Positions 13,748 to 22,300 of a stretch of 40,722 nucleotides of DNA are shown one piece after another. The translations under genes and the position numbers were made by a program. The stretch lies in assembly GCA_025361585.1 (NCBI GenBank), contig JANYKK010000146.1, positions 1 through 40,722 on the forward strand, given 5' to 3'. Within the stretch, counting starts at the first letter, position 1; each line of letters starts with the position of its first letter. Source of the stretch: Methylobacter sp. GTDB lineage: Bacteria; Pseudomonadota; Gammaproteobacteria; Methylococcales; Methylomonadaceae. Under the pieces are notes generated by a model, which was not told the origin of the DNA, made no database searches, and saw only the letters and a list, made by a program, of their open reading frames with translations.

Positions 13748-14965
13748 ATGGCGAATACTCTTCTCACTATCTCCACCATTACACGCGAAGCTGCGATGGT
13801 GCTGGAGAACCGCCTCGCTTTCGCGAAAGGCGTGAATCGCGACTACGATGACAAATTCGCCATCGAAGGCGCCAAAATCGGTGATACGGTCAACGTTCGC
13901 AAGCCGCCCCGCTACATCGGTCGGACCGGGCCTTCGCTGAACATTGAAAATAGCGTGGAATCCAGCGTGCCTGTGACGCTGACCACCCAGTTCGGCGTAG
14001 ACATCGCGTTCACCAGCAAGGACCTGCTTCTTAACATCGATGACTTCTCCAAGCGGTTCATCAGGCCTGCGATGGCGACCGTGGCGAATAAGATCGATCG
14101 TGACGGCCTGTATCTGTATCAGACTGTCTACAACGCAACTGGCACTCCTGGCACTCCTCCGACTGATCTCAGTTTCTTCCTGGATGGCAACGCCAAACTT
14201 GCTGATGAAGCCTGCCCGATGGACGGTGAAATGTCCGCTGTCATCAACCCCTGGACTCAGTCCAAGATGGTCAATGGACTGAAGGGCCTGTTCCAGAGTT
14301 CTGTTCAGATCAAAGAGCAGTATGAGCAGGGGAATATGGGCCTTGCTGCTGGATTCAAGTTCAGCATGGATCAGAATGTGATCAACCACACGGTTGGTCC
14401 GCTTGGCGGTTCTCCGCTCGTCACGTTGTCCGGTTCTTCGGGTAACACGCTAGTCACTCGCGGCTGGACTGCCGCCGCCGCCAGTCGTTTGAAGAAGGGT
14501 GATGTCTTCACCATCGCCAACGTGTATGCGGTGAACCCGCAGACTCGGCAGACCACTGGTCAGTTGCGCCAGTTCGTCTGCACCGCAGATTTCAGTTCTG
14601 ATGCTTCTGGAAATGGTAGCGTCAGTATCAGTCCTGCGCTGAATGCTGCGGGTGTCGGAGTGCAGTTTGCTACGATCAATGTCATGCCGATCGATGGCGC
14701 TGCGATTACGGTTCTGGGCGCAGCGAACACTGTGTCTCCTGCGAACCTTCTCTACCACAAGAATGCCTTCACGCTGGTCTCTGCCGATCTGCCGCTCCCT
14801 GGCGGCGTCGACATGGCCGCTCGTGTATCCAGCAAGCAACTCGGCCTCTCGGTTCGTATGATTCGCGCCTACGACATCGTGAACGATATCTTCCCCTGCC
14901 GTTTGGATGTCCTCTACGGCTGGGCGGCTATCTACCCTGAACTCGCCTGCCGCCAGCAGGGTTAG
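13748..14965 (+). CDS. Major capsid protein, P22 coat protein (gp5)-like
   Basis: A 405-residue coat protein with an HK97-type fold. The start A-N-T-L-L-T-I-S-T-I-T-R-E-A, V-N-V-R-K-P-P-R-Y at 55-63, F-T-S-K-D-L-L-L at about 85-92, and the later G-D-V-F-T-I-A-N-V-Y-A-V-N-P segment near 255 are those of P22 gp5 relatives. P22 gp5 is 430 residues. AAGGAGCCTTAA before the ATG is a strong ribosome binding site. GC content and codon use appear higher than in the flanking genes, as expected for the most expressed virion gene. A stable hairpin follows it. Confidence 0.92.
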   Translation: MANTLLTISTITREAAMVLENRLAFAKGVNRDYDDKFAIEGAKIGDTVNVRKPPRYIGRTGPSLNIENSVESSVPVTLTTQFGVDIAFTSKDLLLNIDDFSKRFIRPAMATVANKIDRDGLYLYQTVYNATGTPGTPPTDLSFFLDGNAKLADEACPMDGEMSAVINPWTQSKMVNGLKGLFQSSVQIKEQYEQGNMGLAAGFKFSMDQNVINHTVGPLGGSPLVTLSGSSGNTLVTRGWTAAAASRLKKGDVFTIANVYAVNPQTRQTTGQLRQFVCTADFSSDASGNGSVSISPALNAAGVGVQFATINVMPIDGAAITVLGAANTVSPANLLYHKNAFTLVSADLPLPGGVDMAARVSSKQLGLSVRMIRAYDIVNDIFPCRLDVLYGWAAIYPELACRQQG

Positions 14966-14984
14966 TCAACCTTCGCTCATCACC

Positions 14985-15004
14985 GCCCCGGCTTCGGCCG
15001 GGGC
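14985..15004 (+). terminator. GC-rich UUCG hairpin after the capsid gene (attenuator or RNA stabiliser)
   Basis: GCCCCGGC (14985-14992) pairs perfectly with GCCGGGGC (14997-15004) around a TTCG tetraloop. AATTCTAAAG follows rather than a T run, so complete termination is unlikely. Such a hairpin can lower transcription of downstream genes or protect the 3' end of the capsid message. Confidence 0.65.
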
Positions 15005-15024
15005 AATTCTAAAGGATCTTTAGC

Positions 15025-15294
15025 ATGGCTAATCCCAATATCGTCACCGCACCCATCCGTCTCATCGCTGATGACGGTCCGGATGGCTACACGATGGGCG
15101 GTAATACTACCGACCTCATCGCTTTCTATGGTGCGGCTCCCGTTGTTCGCGCTGCTGCGATCACGCTTCCTGCGGCCACCGCTTCCACGAATACCACTCC
15201 CTACGGGTATTCGACGTCAGCACAGGCCGATGCAATCGTGACTGCGTTGCGCGCCTGTCTCACTGCTCTGCAGTTGAACGGCCTGCTCCAGTAG
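15025..15294 (+). CDS. Small head protein, possible head fibre or decoration protein
   Basis: An 89-residue product. It contains T-T-D-L-I-A-F-Y-G-A-A-P-V-V-R, a motif seen in small proteins encoded just after phage coat genes (…I-G-F-Y-G-x-x-P-V-x-Q…). Such proteins end in a helix with A-x-x-I-V-T-A-L-R-x-x-L-x-x-x-G-L, as here. In phi29-like phages such proteins are head fibres. AAAGGATC precedes the ATG. A role on the capsid surface is inferred from position and pattern. Confidence 0.6.
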   Translation: MANPNIVTAPIRLIADDGPDGYTMGGNTTDLIAFYGAAPVVRAAAITLPAATASTNTTPYGYSTSAQADAIVTALRACLTALQLNGLLQ

Positions 15295-15331
15295 GTTTCC
15301 CCCGACCACAATATCTTTATAGGAGGCCAGG

Positions 15332-15508
15332 ATGCCTGAAAAGGTTTATCCGCGCTACAAGTATCACCCCGACTACGAACCCATCATTGTGCAGAACGAG
15401 GAAGAGGAGGACGAGTTGGAAGGATGGCATGATTCTCCTGCTGACTATGGTGTATTCACCGCCCCTTCTGCAGATCAACTCAAGTTTTCGCCGAAAAAGT
15501 CCGAGTAG
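15332..15508 (+). CDS. Small acidic hypothetical protein, 58 residues
   Basis: It begins M-P-E-K-V-Y-P-R-Y-K-Y-H-P and contains a run of acidic residues E-E-E-E-D-E-L-E. TAGGAGGCCAG before the ATG is one of the best ribosome binding sites in the window. It lies between the head-fibre-like gene and the gp4-like gene. No family is recognised; short proteins with Y-P-x-x-x-Y-H at the start occur in similar places of other phages. Confidence 0.72.
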   Translation: MPEKVYPRYKYHPDYEPIIVQNEEEEDELEGWHDSPADYGVFTAPSADQLKFSPKKSE

Positions 15509-15517
15509 GGGATCAAC

Positions 15518-16237
15518 ATGACGGCTGTTCGCGACATCATCACCGGGGCTGCGCGACTACTTGGAGCAGTAGCACAGGGAACTCCCCTTTCGGCAGGTGA
15601 TGCCGCGGATGGCCTGACTGCATTGAATTCTATACTTGATGCGTGGAATATCAATGCGCTCATGGTTTTCACGAAGAATTTCGACACTTACAATATCGTT
15701 CCGAACAAACCATCCTACACGATCGGGCCTACTGGAGATATTGCGGTTCCTCCGCAACTTCGCCCAAATGGTATTGATCGCGTGATTTTGCGTATTACTG
15801 CAACTTCGCCCTATATTGATCAGACCCTTGAGTATCTGAACGATGATCAGTGGTCTTCGATCAACTTGAAATCGCTGGCATCTACACTTCCTACGAAATG
15901 CTACTCTACTGGTGATTTCCCCAATCTTACACTGTTCCTCTGGCCTGTGCCCACGCAAGCGAACCAGATGGTGCTGTGGACCTGGAATCAAGTTCTTGGT
16001 GTGGCTGATATCAACCAGCAGTTGAATCTACCCCCAGGATATGAACGCTGTATTCGCTACAATTTGGCTGTGGAACTCGCTGCTGAATATGGCATCGCTC
16101 CTAGCCCTATTGTCATGCAGATTGCGCAGGATTCGCTTGCTGCGATTAAGCGCATCAATTCGCCAATTTACTACCTAGAGTGTGATCCTGCGACGCTTTC
16201 CGCTCCCACAGCGTTCAACTATCTGACAGGGAAGTAG
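15518..16237 (+). CDS. Head completion/tail accessory protein, P22 gp4-like
   Basis: A 239-residue protein that should bind below the portal ring and lengthen the neck. The start T-A-V-R-D-I-I-T-G-A-A-R-L-L-G and A-L-N-S-I-L-D-A-W near residue 35 are the helical core typical of gp4-type proteins; P-P-G-Y-E-R-C-I-R-Y-N-L-A near 170 matches the conserved C-terminal helix. P22 gp4 is 166 residues; this larger form is common outside P22 itself. GGGGATC precedes the ATG. It is followed directly by the gp10-like gene, the same order as in P22. Confidence 0.85.
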   Translation: MTAVRDIITGAARLLGAVAQGTPLSAGDAADGLTALNSILDAWNINALMVFTKNFDTYNIVPNKPSYTIGPTGDIAVPPQLRPNGIDRVILRITATSPYIDQTLEYLNDDQWSSINLKSLASTLPTKCYSTGDFPNLTLFLWPVPTQANQMVLWTWNQVLGVADINQQLNLPPGYERCIRYNLAVELAAEYGIAPSPIVMQIAQDSLAAIKRINSPIYYLECDPATLSAPTAFNYLTGK

Positions 16238-17686
16238 ATGCTCCTTCCTGGCTTTATTGGCCCCGGCTACACTCTGCAGTCGATAGTGGCTGACTGTCAG
16301 CGGTGCGTCAATTGGTATCCAGAAATGAACGAACTGAGGACCCAGGCAGACGGTGAACAGACTTCACTGATCCAGGTGCCCGGACTTCGTAAACTTGCTA
16401 CGATTGGGCAAGGTCCTATTCGTGGCGTGCATATGACTTCAGCTGGGAAGCTGGCAGTCGTTTCTGGTTCTGGCGTCTATCGTGTGAATCCCGACTATTC
16501 GTATTCTCTAGCGGGCAATCTACTGACCTTGACTGGCCTCGTCAGTATGGCAGATAATGGTTCGCAGCTTGTCATTGTAGATGGGCCATACGGGTATACG
16601 ATTTCGTTAGTCGACGGAACAATGCTACAGATTGGTGATGATGGATTTGCTGGCGGGACAGCTGTCGTGTTCCAGGATGGCTATTTCATCACCAATGCTC
16701 CCGGCACTGGCCAGTTTAACATTTCAGGTCTTTACAATGGGCAGGCATGGAATGGCCTAGATATGGGGGTCGCAGAAGGTTCCCCAGACAATCTGGTGGT
16801 GGCTGTTTCAAATCAGCGGCAACTCTGGCTTCTTGGTGCGGAAACTACAGAAGTTTGGTGGGATAGCGGTGACGCGAATTTCCCATTTACTCGCATTGAT
16901 GGTGCGTATATTGAATTCGGGTGCGCGGCGGCTCACACAGCAAAGAAGCTCAATAATTCTGTGGTCTGGTTGGGTGGCGGATCCAAGGCCAACGGAATTG
17001 TGTGGATGTCGCAAGGATTCGTCCCCCGGCGTCTCAGTAACCATGCTGTTGAGTATGCTATTTCGCAGGCTGGCGATCTTTCTACTGCATCTGCGTGGAC
17101 TTACCAAGATTCAGGCCACCAGTTCTACTGTTTGAATCTTCCTAGTGCGAGCACCACCTGGGTCTATGATACAGCCACTAATCAGTGGTCTGAGCGTGTT
17201 TACAACGGACGAATCGGGCTAGAACGCCATCGTGCTTCTTGCTATGCGTGGGCATTCAACACTCATGTCGTTGGTGACTACCAGAATGGGAATATCTACG
17301 CCCTTGATCGACAGAAAGCTACTGATGACGGCACGCCACTTATTCGTTTCCGAAGTGCCCCGCATCTTTCCGATGCTATGAATCGCGTGTTCTACAGCGA
17401 ATTTCAGCTTAGTATGTCGGCTGGTATCGGACTTGATGGGCTGGGCGTCGATGGAAATGGTCTGGGTGTTATTCCCCAGATTGGGTTGAGTTGGTCAGAT
17501 GACTATGGTCGCTCATGGTCTCCTGAACGTATGATGCCGGTTGGCGGAATTGGCGCCTTCAAGACTCGTCTTCTTTGGTGGAAGCTAGGCCAGTCACGAA
17601 ATCGTGTATTTCGCGTTAAACTTTCGGATCCTATAGTCGCCACTTTGCTGGCTGCAGATATAAAGATTCTGGCAGGCAAGTCATGA
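16238..17686 (+). CDS. Tail accessory/DNA stabilisation protein, P22 gp10-like
   Basis: A 482-residue protein, close to P22 gp10 (472). It begins L-P-G-F-I-G-P-G-Y-T, then C-Q-R-C-V-N-W-Y-P-E, and shows repeated beta-rich blades with L-G-A-E-T-T-E-V-W and W-L-G-G-G-S-K-A-N-G, as expected for the gp10 hub. The C-terminal W-W-K-L-G-Q-S-R-N-R-V-F-R is characteristic. It forms the hexameric tail hub beneath gp4. GGGAAGTAG gives the ribosome binding site. The stop overlaps the next start as ATGA. Confidence 0.87.
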   Translation: MLLPGFIGPGYTLQSIVADCQRCVNWYPEMNELRTQADGEQTSLIQVPGLRKLATIGQGPIRGVHMTSAGKLAVVSGSGVYRVNPDYSYSLAGNLLTLTGLVSMADNGSQLVIVDGPYGYTISLVDGTMLQIGDDGFAGGTAVVFQDGYFITNAPGTGQFNISGLYNGQAWNGLDMGVAEGSPDNLVVAVSNQRQLWLLGAETTEVWWDSGDANFPFTRIDGAYIEFGCAAAHTAKKLNNSVVWLGGGSKANGIVWMSQGFVPRRLSNHAVEYAISQAGDLSTASAWTYQDSGHQFYCLNLPSASTTWVYDTATNQWSERVYNGRIGLERHRASCYAWAFNTHVVGDYQNGNIYALDRQKATDDGTPLIRFRSAPHLSDAMNRVFYSEFQLSMSAGIGLDGLGVDGNGLGVIPQIGLSWSDDYGRSWSPERMMPVGGIGAFKTRLLWWKLGQSRNRVFRVKLSDPIVATLLAADIKILAGKS

Positions 17687-18159
17687 AGCAGATTGTTAAA
17701 GTCGACTCTTCGGGTATCGGTGGCTGGGGCATGGTCCCTACCATTGATGGTGATTTAGCGACTGCTCAATCGCCAAATGCTAAAAATCCTTCTGTTACGC
17801 TACGGCATCAGAGCGATAATTCTAGTGCGCAGCAGACGCGTATCGCAGCTACAATCGGTGTGATTCCTCCCCTTAGTGCCTGCACTGATACTGAAGGCAA
17901 ACTTTCTCAGGGTCTATATCTCTGGCTGAGCAAGCTACCTGGGGTAATTCCTGGAACTGGCGCCGACGCTTTCTACATCTTTGATCAGCATGTTGCATCA
18001 ACTACATGGGTGATTACGCATACCCTGAACAAGTATCCTTCTGTAGCAGTAGTTGATTCATCCGGTAATATTGTCACTGGAAGTATCTCTTATCAAAGTC
18101 TTTCCCAACTCACTGTAGTATTCAACGCATCTTTCACAGGTAAGGCTTACCTGAATTAG
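17683..18159 (+). CDS. Tail protein with C-terminal fibre-tip-like domain
   Basis: A 158-residue product. Residues 105-158 carry W-V-I-T-H-T-L-N-K-Y-P-S-V-A-V-V-D-S-S-G and end F-T-G-K-A-Y-L-N, a small beta module found at the ends of many phage tail fibres (H-x-L-G-x-Y-P-x-V-x-V-x-D-S). The N-terminal half is polar and unremarkable, though a stretch near residue 80 (G-L-Y-L-W-L-S-K-L-P-G-V) is hydrophobic. It is probably a fibre or needle component attached below the gp10 ring. The stop of gp10 overlaps its ATG. Confidence 0.65.
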   Translation: MKQIVKVDSSGIGGWGMVPTIDGDLATAQSPNAKNPSVTLRHQSDNSSAQQTRIAATIGVIPPLSACTDTEGKLSQGLYLWLSKLPGVIPGTGADAFYIFDQHVASTTWVITHTLNKYPSVAVVDSSGNIVTGSISYQSLSQLTVVFNASFTGKAYLN

Positions 18160-18167
18160 GAGTAGAC

Positions 18168-19907
18168 ATGGCCGCTCAACTTTTCCTTGTTCATATTGAT
18201 CTGAACAAGAACGAAGTTCAGAATGCCGTGTTCCAGAATCTTGGAGCCGCTCCCGGAACGCCTACCAAGGGTCAGTTCTACTTCGATACTGTGGGTAATA
18301 AGCTGAATGTCTACAATGGAGCAACCTGGGATGTAATGGGTTCCGGCAGTGGGGCGGTCTCCAGTGTTCAGATCACGCAACCAGCCCTCGGATTTACTGT
18401 CACTCCTACGGGTGCCCAGGTCGGCGTAGTTGCGTTCACCTTCACTGCGACTACGGAGTTCTCTAATTCATTGGGGATGACGACTGCTGGCATCAAGGTG
18501 CGAACTGGTGGCGGCGCAGGAGCTGGAACTTACGCGACGCGGCAGATGCTAGCTGGCGTCGGCATGGCCGCCTGCACGAATCCAGCAGGCGTGGCCGGTG
18601 ATATCACGATCAATGCAGCGCAGGATATCTCTACTGCTGGATCGCCCACCTTCGTTAATCCGAGTGCTTCTAGTGCCCCGACTGTCGCAGCGCACCTTAC
18701 GCGAAAAGACTATGTAGATGGTCTTTTTCAGGGTATTTCCTGGAAGAATCTGGTGCGTGCTGCGACCACCGTAGCAGGAACTCTAGTCTCTAGTTTCGCC
18801 AATGGCAGCGTGATCGACGGCACCACACTTGCTACGAATGACCGAATTCTAATCAAGAATCAGGCTGCACCTGCTGAAAATGGTATCTACACTGTGAACG
18901 CTGCGGGTGCTCCGACACGGGCACTCGACATGGATGTATGGGCAGAAGTTCCCAATGCCTGCATGTTCGCCGCCATCGGCACCGCGAACATGGATACTTC
19001 GTGGGTCTGCACGAGTGATCCTGGTGGAACTCTTGGCACGACGGCCATCAACTTCGTGCAGTTGACTTCAGCTACTGGTCTCGTCAGTCTTACAAGTGGC
19101 GTTACTGGAATTCTACCGATTGCAAATGGTGGACTTGGAGTATCTAGCTGGTATGCGGTGCCGGGAATGCGGCGTGCGTCTGCCGTGGTCTGCACGGCTA
19201 CCAATGTAACGATCAGTGCTCCAGGTGCAACGCTCGACGGTTTTGCGATGAGCGCAGGACAGCGAGTTCTGCTAGTTTCGCAGACCACTTCCAGCCAGAA
19301 TGGACTCTGGATCTGGAATGGCGCTGCTTCTGCGATGACCCGTCCTGCAGATTATCCCGCTGGTGGAGCAACGCAGGCATACGATGGATTAGAGGTCTTC
19401 GTCAACAATGGAACGCTGCATCGTGGTGAGACTTGGATTGTGCTTGGCCCAGGCGGATCTTCTTACACGATCGATAGTAGCTCTGTTCCATGGACCGCTA
19501 CGAGTGTCAACATTGGAACTAACCGCCCGTTCGGTATTCTTGGATCTGTGTACGGTGGCTCGGGAGCAGACCTTTCCGCTGCCGTGCAGGGCGCGATCCC
19601 TTACTTTTCTGCTACTGGTGTTGAAGGTGCGTCTGCTGCTGGAACTGCTGGGCAGATGTTGCAGAGCGGCGGAACCGGCGCTCCAGTATTCAAAGCGTAT
19701 AAGTTCGCACAGAACAACGCCAATGCCGCGACTACGACAGTCACACACAATCTCGGAACCACGGATATTCAAGTTCAGATGTGGGAACTTGGCGGTTCTA
19801 AGCGAGCTGTGATCACTGAATTCGATATCGTAGACGCTAACAACATCACGGTCAATCACCCCGCTTCTCCGGCGGCTGGCACTTACCGAATCGTAGTCCT
19901 CGGGTAG
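18168..19907 (+). CDS. Tail fibre/appendage protein with two repeated beta modules
   Basis: A 579-residue product. The N-terminus has N-E-V-Q-N-A-V-F-Q-N-L and G-Q-F-Y-F-D-T-V-G-N-K-L-N-V-Y-N-G-A-T-W, the start of many tail appendage proteins. Residues about 190-300 (V-R-A-A-T-T, D-R-I-L-I-K-N-Q, N-G-I-Y-T-V) and 330-430 (R-R-A-S-A-V, Q-R-V-L-L-V-S-Q, N-G-L-W-I-W-N-G) are two copies of one module common in phage tail proteins. The C-terminus (V-T-H-N-L-G-T-T-D-I-Q-V) is like the tip domain in the gene before. It is probably a trimeric, receptor-directed appendage. Confidence 0.75.
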   Translation: MAAQLFLVHIDLNKNEVQNAVFQNLGAAPGTPTKGQFYFDTVGNKLNVYNGATWDVMGSGSGAVSSVQITQPALGFTVTPTGAQVGVVAFTFTATTEFSNSLGMTTAGIKVRTGGGAGAGTYATRQMLAGVGMAACTNPAGVAGDITINAAQDISTAGSPTFVNPSASSAPTVAAHLTRKDYVDGLFQGISWKNLVRAATTVAGTLVSSFANGSVIDGTTLATNDRILIKNQAAPAENGIYTVNAAGAPTRALDMDVWAEVPNACMFAAIGTANMDTSWVCTSDPGGTLGTTAINFVQLTSATGLVSLTSGVTGILPIANGGLGVSSWYAVPGMRRASAVVCTATNVTISAPGATLDGFAMSAGQRVLLVSQTTSSQNGLWIWNGAASAMTRPADYPAGGATQAYDGLEVFVNNGTLHRGETWIVLGPGGSSYTIDSSSVPWTATSVNIGTNRPFGILGSVYGGSGADLSAAVQGAIPYFSATGVEGASAAGTAGQMLQSGGTGAPVFKAYKFAQNNANAATTTVTHNLGTTDIQVQMWELGGSKRAVITEFDIVDANNITVNHPASPAAGTYRIVVLG

Positions 19908-19909
19908 CT

Positions 19910-20773
19910 ATGAGTAACCCTTTCGCATCGCTATCTAACATCTATAACTCAGCTACCGCGCCTTCCGTGGCTGGGCTAGGTGATATCTACTACGATACGG
20001 CACTCGGGGCACTTCGAGTTTGCACGAATGCGGTCGGCCCAGTCTTCACCACTCTCGGTGCTTCTGGTGGGAATGCTGGTGGTTCAATCACATATGCGGC
20101 GGGTGCTTCGGGTAACTGGGTCTGCCCCACTGGAATCACGCATGTAACGGTCGTAATATGCGGTGGTGGCGGAGCGGGTTGCAAGAATGCGGTCCATGGG
20201 TGCGGCGGTGGGGCGGCAGGAACTATCGTAGCTGAATTGGCTGTTACGCCTGGAAATTCCTACGCGTATTCAGTCGGAACTGGTGGCGTTGGCGGAGTTG
20301 GTAACGGCCTGAATGGAGTAGTGTCAACATTCGGCATACTCACAGCAAGACAAGGACTTGGCGGCACGAATGCGACTGGAGGTAACGGAGGTAATGGGTC
20401 GGTTACAGGATCACCAACGCTATTGATAGGCGGCGGTGCTGGCGGATCTGCTGCGCAGGGTAACGACGGAATGGTTATTCACTATGGAAGCGCCACGATT
20501 CTTGGGGGCGGCGGCGGATCCTTTGCGAATCAGCTGGGTGGATCCGCTGGTGTCTCGACGGTTACTGCGTCTATTGACGGCTACGGTGTCCAGGGTGGCA
20601 TATCTAATGGAGCTACCGCTGGAAGTGGCGGTGGCTCAGCTCTCGCAAATGGCGCGAATGGTGTCATCGCTGCTGTCCCCGCCACTCCAGGATTCGGTGG
20701 TGGCGGTGGCGGAACGGCGACTGGTGCGACTGCAGGAAATGGCGGTCCTGGGACAATCTCACTTTACTGGTAG
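19910..20773 (+). CDS. Glycine-rich tail adhesin-type protein
   Basis: A 287-residue product. Residues 1-50 resemble the start of the preceding fibre (Y-Y-D-T-A-L-G-A-L-R-V). From about residue 70 it is a glycine-rich domain: W-V-C-P-T-G-I-T-H-V-T-V-V-I-C-G-G-G-G, then many G-G-x-G runs to the end at G-T-I-S-L-Y-W. The same domain type ends the fibre at 26613. In known phages such domains fold as packed polyglycine helices and bind receptors. It shares little but this architecture with that fibre. It begins two bases after the stop of the previous gene. Confidence 0.72.
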   Translation: MSNPFASLSNIYNSATAPSVAGLGDIYYDTALGALRVCTNAVGPVFTTLGASGGNAGGSITYAAGASGNWVCPTGITHVTVVICGGGGAGCKNAVHGCGGGAAGTIVAELAVTPGNSYAYSVGTGGVGGVGNGLNGVVSTFGILTARQGLGGTNATGGNGGNGSVTGSPTLLIGGGAGGSAAQGNDGMVIHYGSATILGGGGGSFANQLGGSAGVSTVTASIDGYGVQGGISNGATAGSGGGSALANGANGVIAAVPATPGFGGGGGGTATGATAGNGGPGTISLYW

Positions 20774-20778
20774 GATCT

Positions 20779-21636
20779 ATGACCAAAGACTTCAATCGCA
20801 TGCTTGTTGATCTCGGGCTTACCGAGGATCAGGTCTCTTCTGCTGCTGCGATCATTGAGGATCGGGTGCCCATGCCACCTGATGACTACAAATTCATCTA
20901 CACCAATTCACCTATTCATGGAATGGGCGTTTTCGCGTGTGCCGCCTATGCACAGAATGAGGTTGTGGGCGCTTGTCGTCTTGGCCTGAGCCGCACTCCA
21001 CTTGGGTATATGGTGAATCATTCCGATACTCCGAATATTGAGTCTGTGCCGATGGAGGACGGAAGTGGCTATATGCGGACTCTCCGGCCCATTTCTGAAG
21101 GAGAGGAACTTCTGGTTGACTATAGGCACGCTGTATCTCAGGCTGCAAAAGCTGAGTATACGATTGTCGCTAGCCAAGGTGTCCAGGATACCTTTAATTC
21201 GCTTGTAAAGTTGGCGGAGTCCGGTGCATCTAGAGAAGAACTACGTGTTGCGATTGATGGTGTGGAGCAAGAACTTCTTAAGATGCCCCAGGCCGACCAT
21301 GGACTTGACCATATGTTCACTGACGGCCTGTACATCCGCTTGGCGCGAATATTTCCCATGACGTTATTTACCACCCCGATTTACCGGGAAGAGTGTATAC
21401 TTACATTGCTTCGTGGACGCATCATAGTCATCACGGAAGATGGAATCACTGCTGTCGCGGCGCCTGCCTGGACGCTTACGAAACCAGCACTCAAGCGTGT
21501 GATATTTGCGCTAGATGATGTTCTCGCCCACACCGTCCACCCTAACCCTGATAATGAGCATGATATTGAGAAGTTGGAAGCTCGTATCTATGCTGCATCC
21601 TACAAAGATCTAGCAATCGAAGGGAGCCTACTATGA
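20779..21636 (+). CDS. SET-domain protein fused to a cupin-like phage domain
   Basis: A 285-residue product. Residues about 38-118 carry SET methyltransferase signatures in order: S-P-I-H-G-M-G-V-F-A (44-53), N-H-S-D-T-P-N (80-86), and I-S-E-G-E-E-L-L-V-D-Y (105-115). These build the S-adenosylmethionine site and the pseudoknot, so protein lysine methylation is likely. A helical linker follows (126-172). Residues 174-275 resemble a cupin-like phage protein (F-T-D-G-L-Y-I-R, then K-R-V-I-F-A-L-D-D-V, H-T-V-H-P-N-P), but the His-rich metal motif usual after the second strand reads Y-R-E-E-C here. It lies between fibre and ejection genes and overlaps the next gene by 4 bases. Target unknown. Confidence 0.82.
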   Translation: MTKDFNRMLVDLGLTEDQVSSAAAIIEDRVPMPPDDYKFIYTNSPIHGMGVFACAAYAQNEVVGACRLGLSRTPLGYMVNHSDTPNIESVPMEDGSGYMRTLRPISEGEELLVDYRHAVSQAAKAEYTIVASQGVQDTFNSLVKLAESGASREELRVAIDGVEQELLKMPQADHGLDHMFTDGLYIRLARIFPMTLFTTPIYREECILTLLRGRIIVITEDGITAVAAPAWTLTKPALKRVIFALDDVLAHTVHPNPDNEHDIEKLEARIYAASYKDLAIEGSLL

Positions 21637-22280
21637 GTGGATGGGTAGCTGGATCGGCAGCTCTCTACACTGTGTCATCGTTGGTGAAGGCCAATGCTGC
21701 GAAACAGGCGGCGGCTGGACAGGCGGCGGCTGGCGAAGCTGCGACTAGGCGATCTGATGCCCAGGCTGCGCAGAGTCGTGCAGATCAGATGCCTTGGATG
21801 AAGGCAGGTCAGACAGCAATCGGGCAGTTGAGCGATCTCACTAAGGCAGGCGGTGATCTTAACCGTCACTTCACTCTTGATGACTTTGTTAAGGATCCTG
21901 GATATGACTTCCGTATGTCAGAAGGCTCTAAAGCTATTGAACGATCTGCGGCGGCGCGTGGTGGAGTTCTGGGCGGCGGTACGCTCAAATCTCTGACGCA
22001 GTATAACCAGAACTTCGCCAGCAATGAATATGGAAATTCCTATTCTCGCTGGAACAATGATAACACGAATACTTTCAATCGGCTTGCTTCTATCGCTGGT
22101 GTCGGACAGACTGCCGCCAATGCGAATCAGCAGGGCGGGCAGTTTGCTACCAACCAGATGCAGGGAAATACCTGGGGGTCAGCGAATGCGATTGCGGCCG
22201 GTACTGTCGCTGCTGGACAGCAGTATGGGAACGCGATCAATTCCATCGGTAAGTGGGCGGGTTCTTACAGTAACGGATAG
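21633..22280 (+). CDS. DNA ejection protein, P22 gp7-like
   Basis: A 215-residue protein. After an Ala/Gln-rich helix (residues 10-60) comes P-W-M-K-A-G-Q-T-A-I, L-D-D-F-V-K-D-P-G-Y-D-F-R-M-S-E-G, I-E-R-S-A-A-A-R-G-G, and F-A-S-N-E-Y-G-N-S-Y. This is the pattern of the gp7-type DNA transfer proteins that leave the capsid with the DNA and form a channel through the periplasm. It is the first of three ejection-type genes, as in P22 (gp7, gp20, gp16). The start overlaps the stop of the SET gene (ATGA). Confidence 0.82.
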   Translation: MSGWVAGSAALYTVSSLVKANAAKQAAAGQAAAGEAATRRSDAQAAQSRADQMPWMKAGQTAIGQLSDLTKAGGDLNRHFTLDDFVKDPGYDFRMSEGSKAIERSAAARGGVLGGGTLKSLTQYNQNFASNEYGNSYSRWNNDNTNTFNRLASIAGVGQTAANANQQGGQFATNQMQGNTWGSANAIAAGTVAAGQQYGNAINSIGKWAGSYSNG

Positions 22281-22300
22281 GCGGCTTCTTAGGAGATCAT

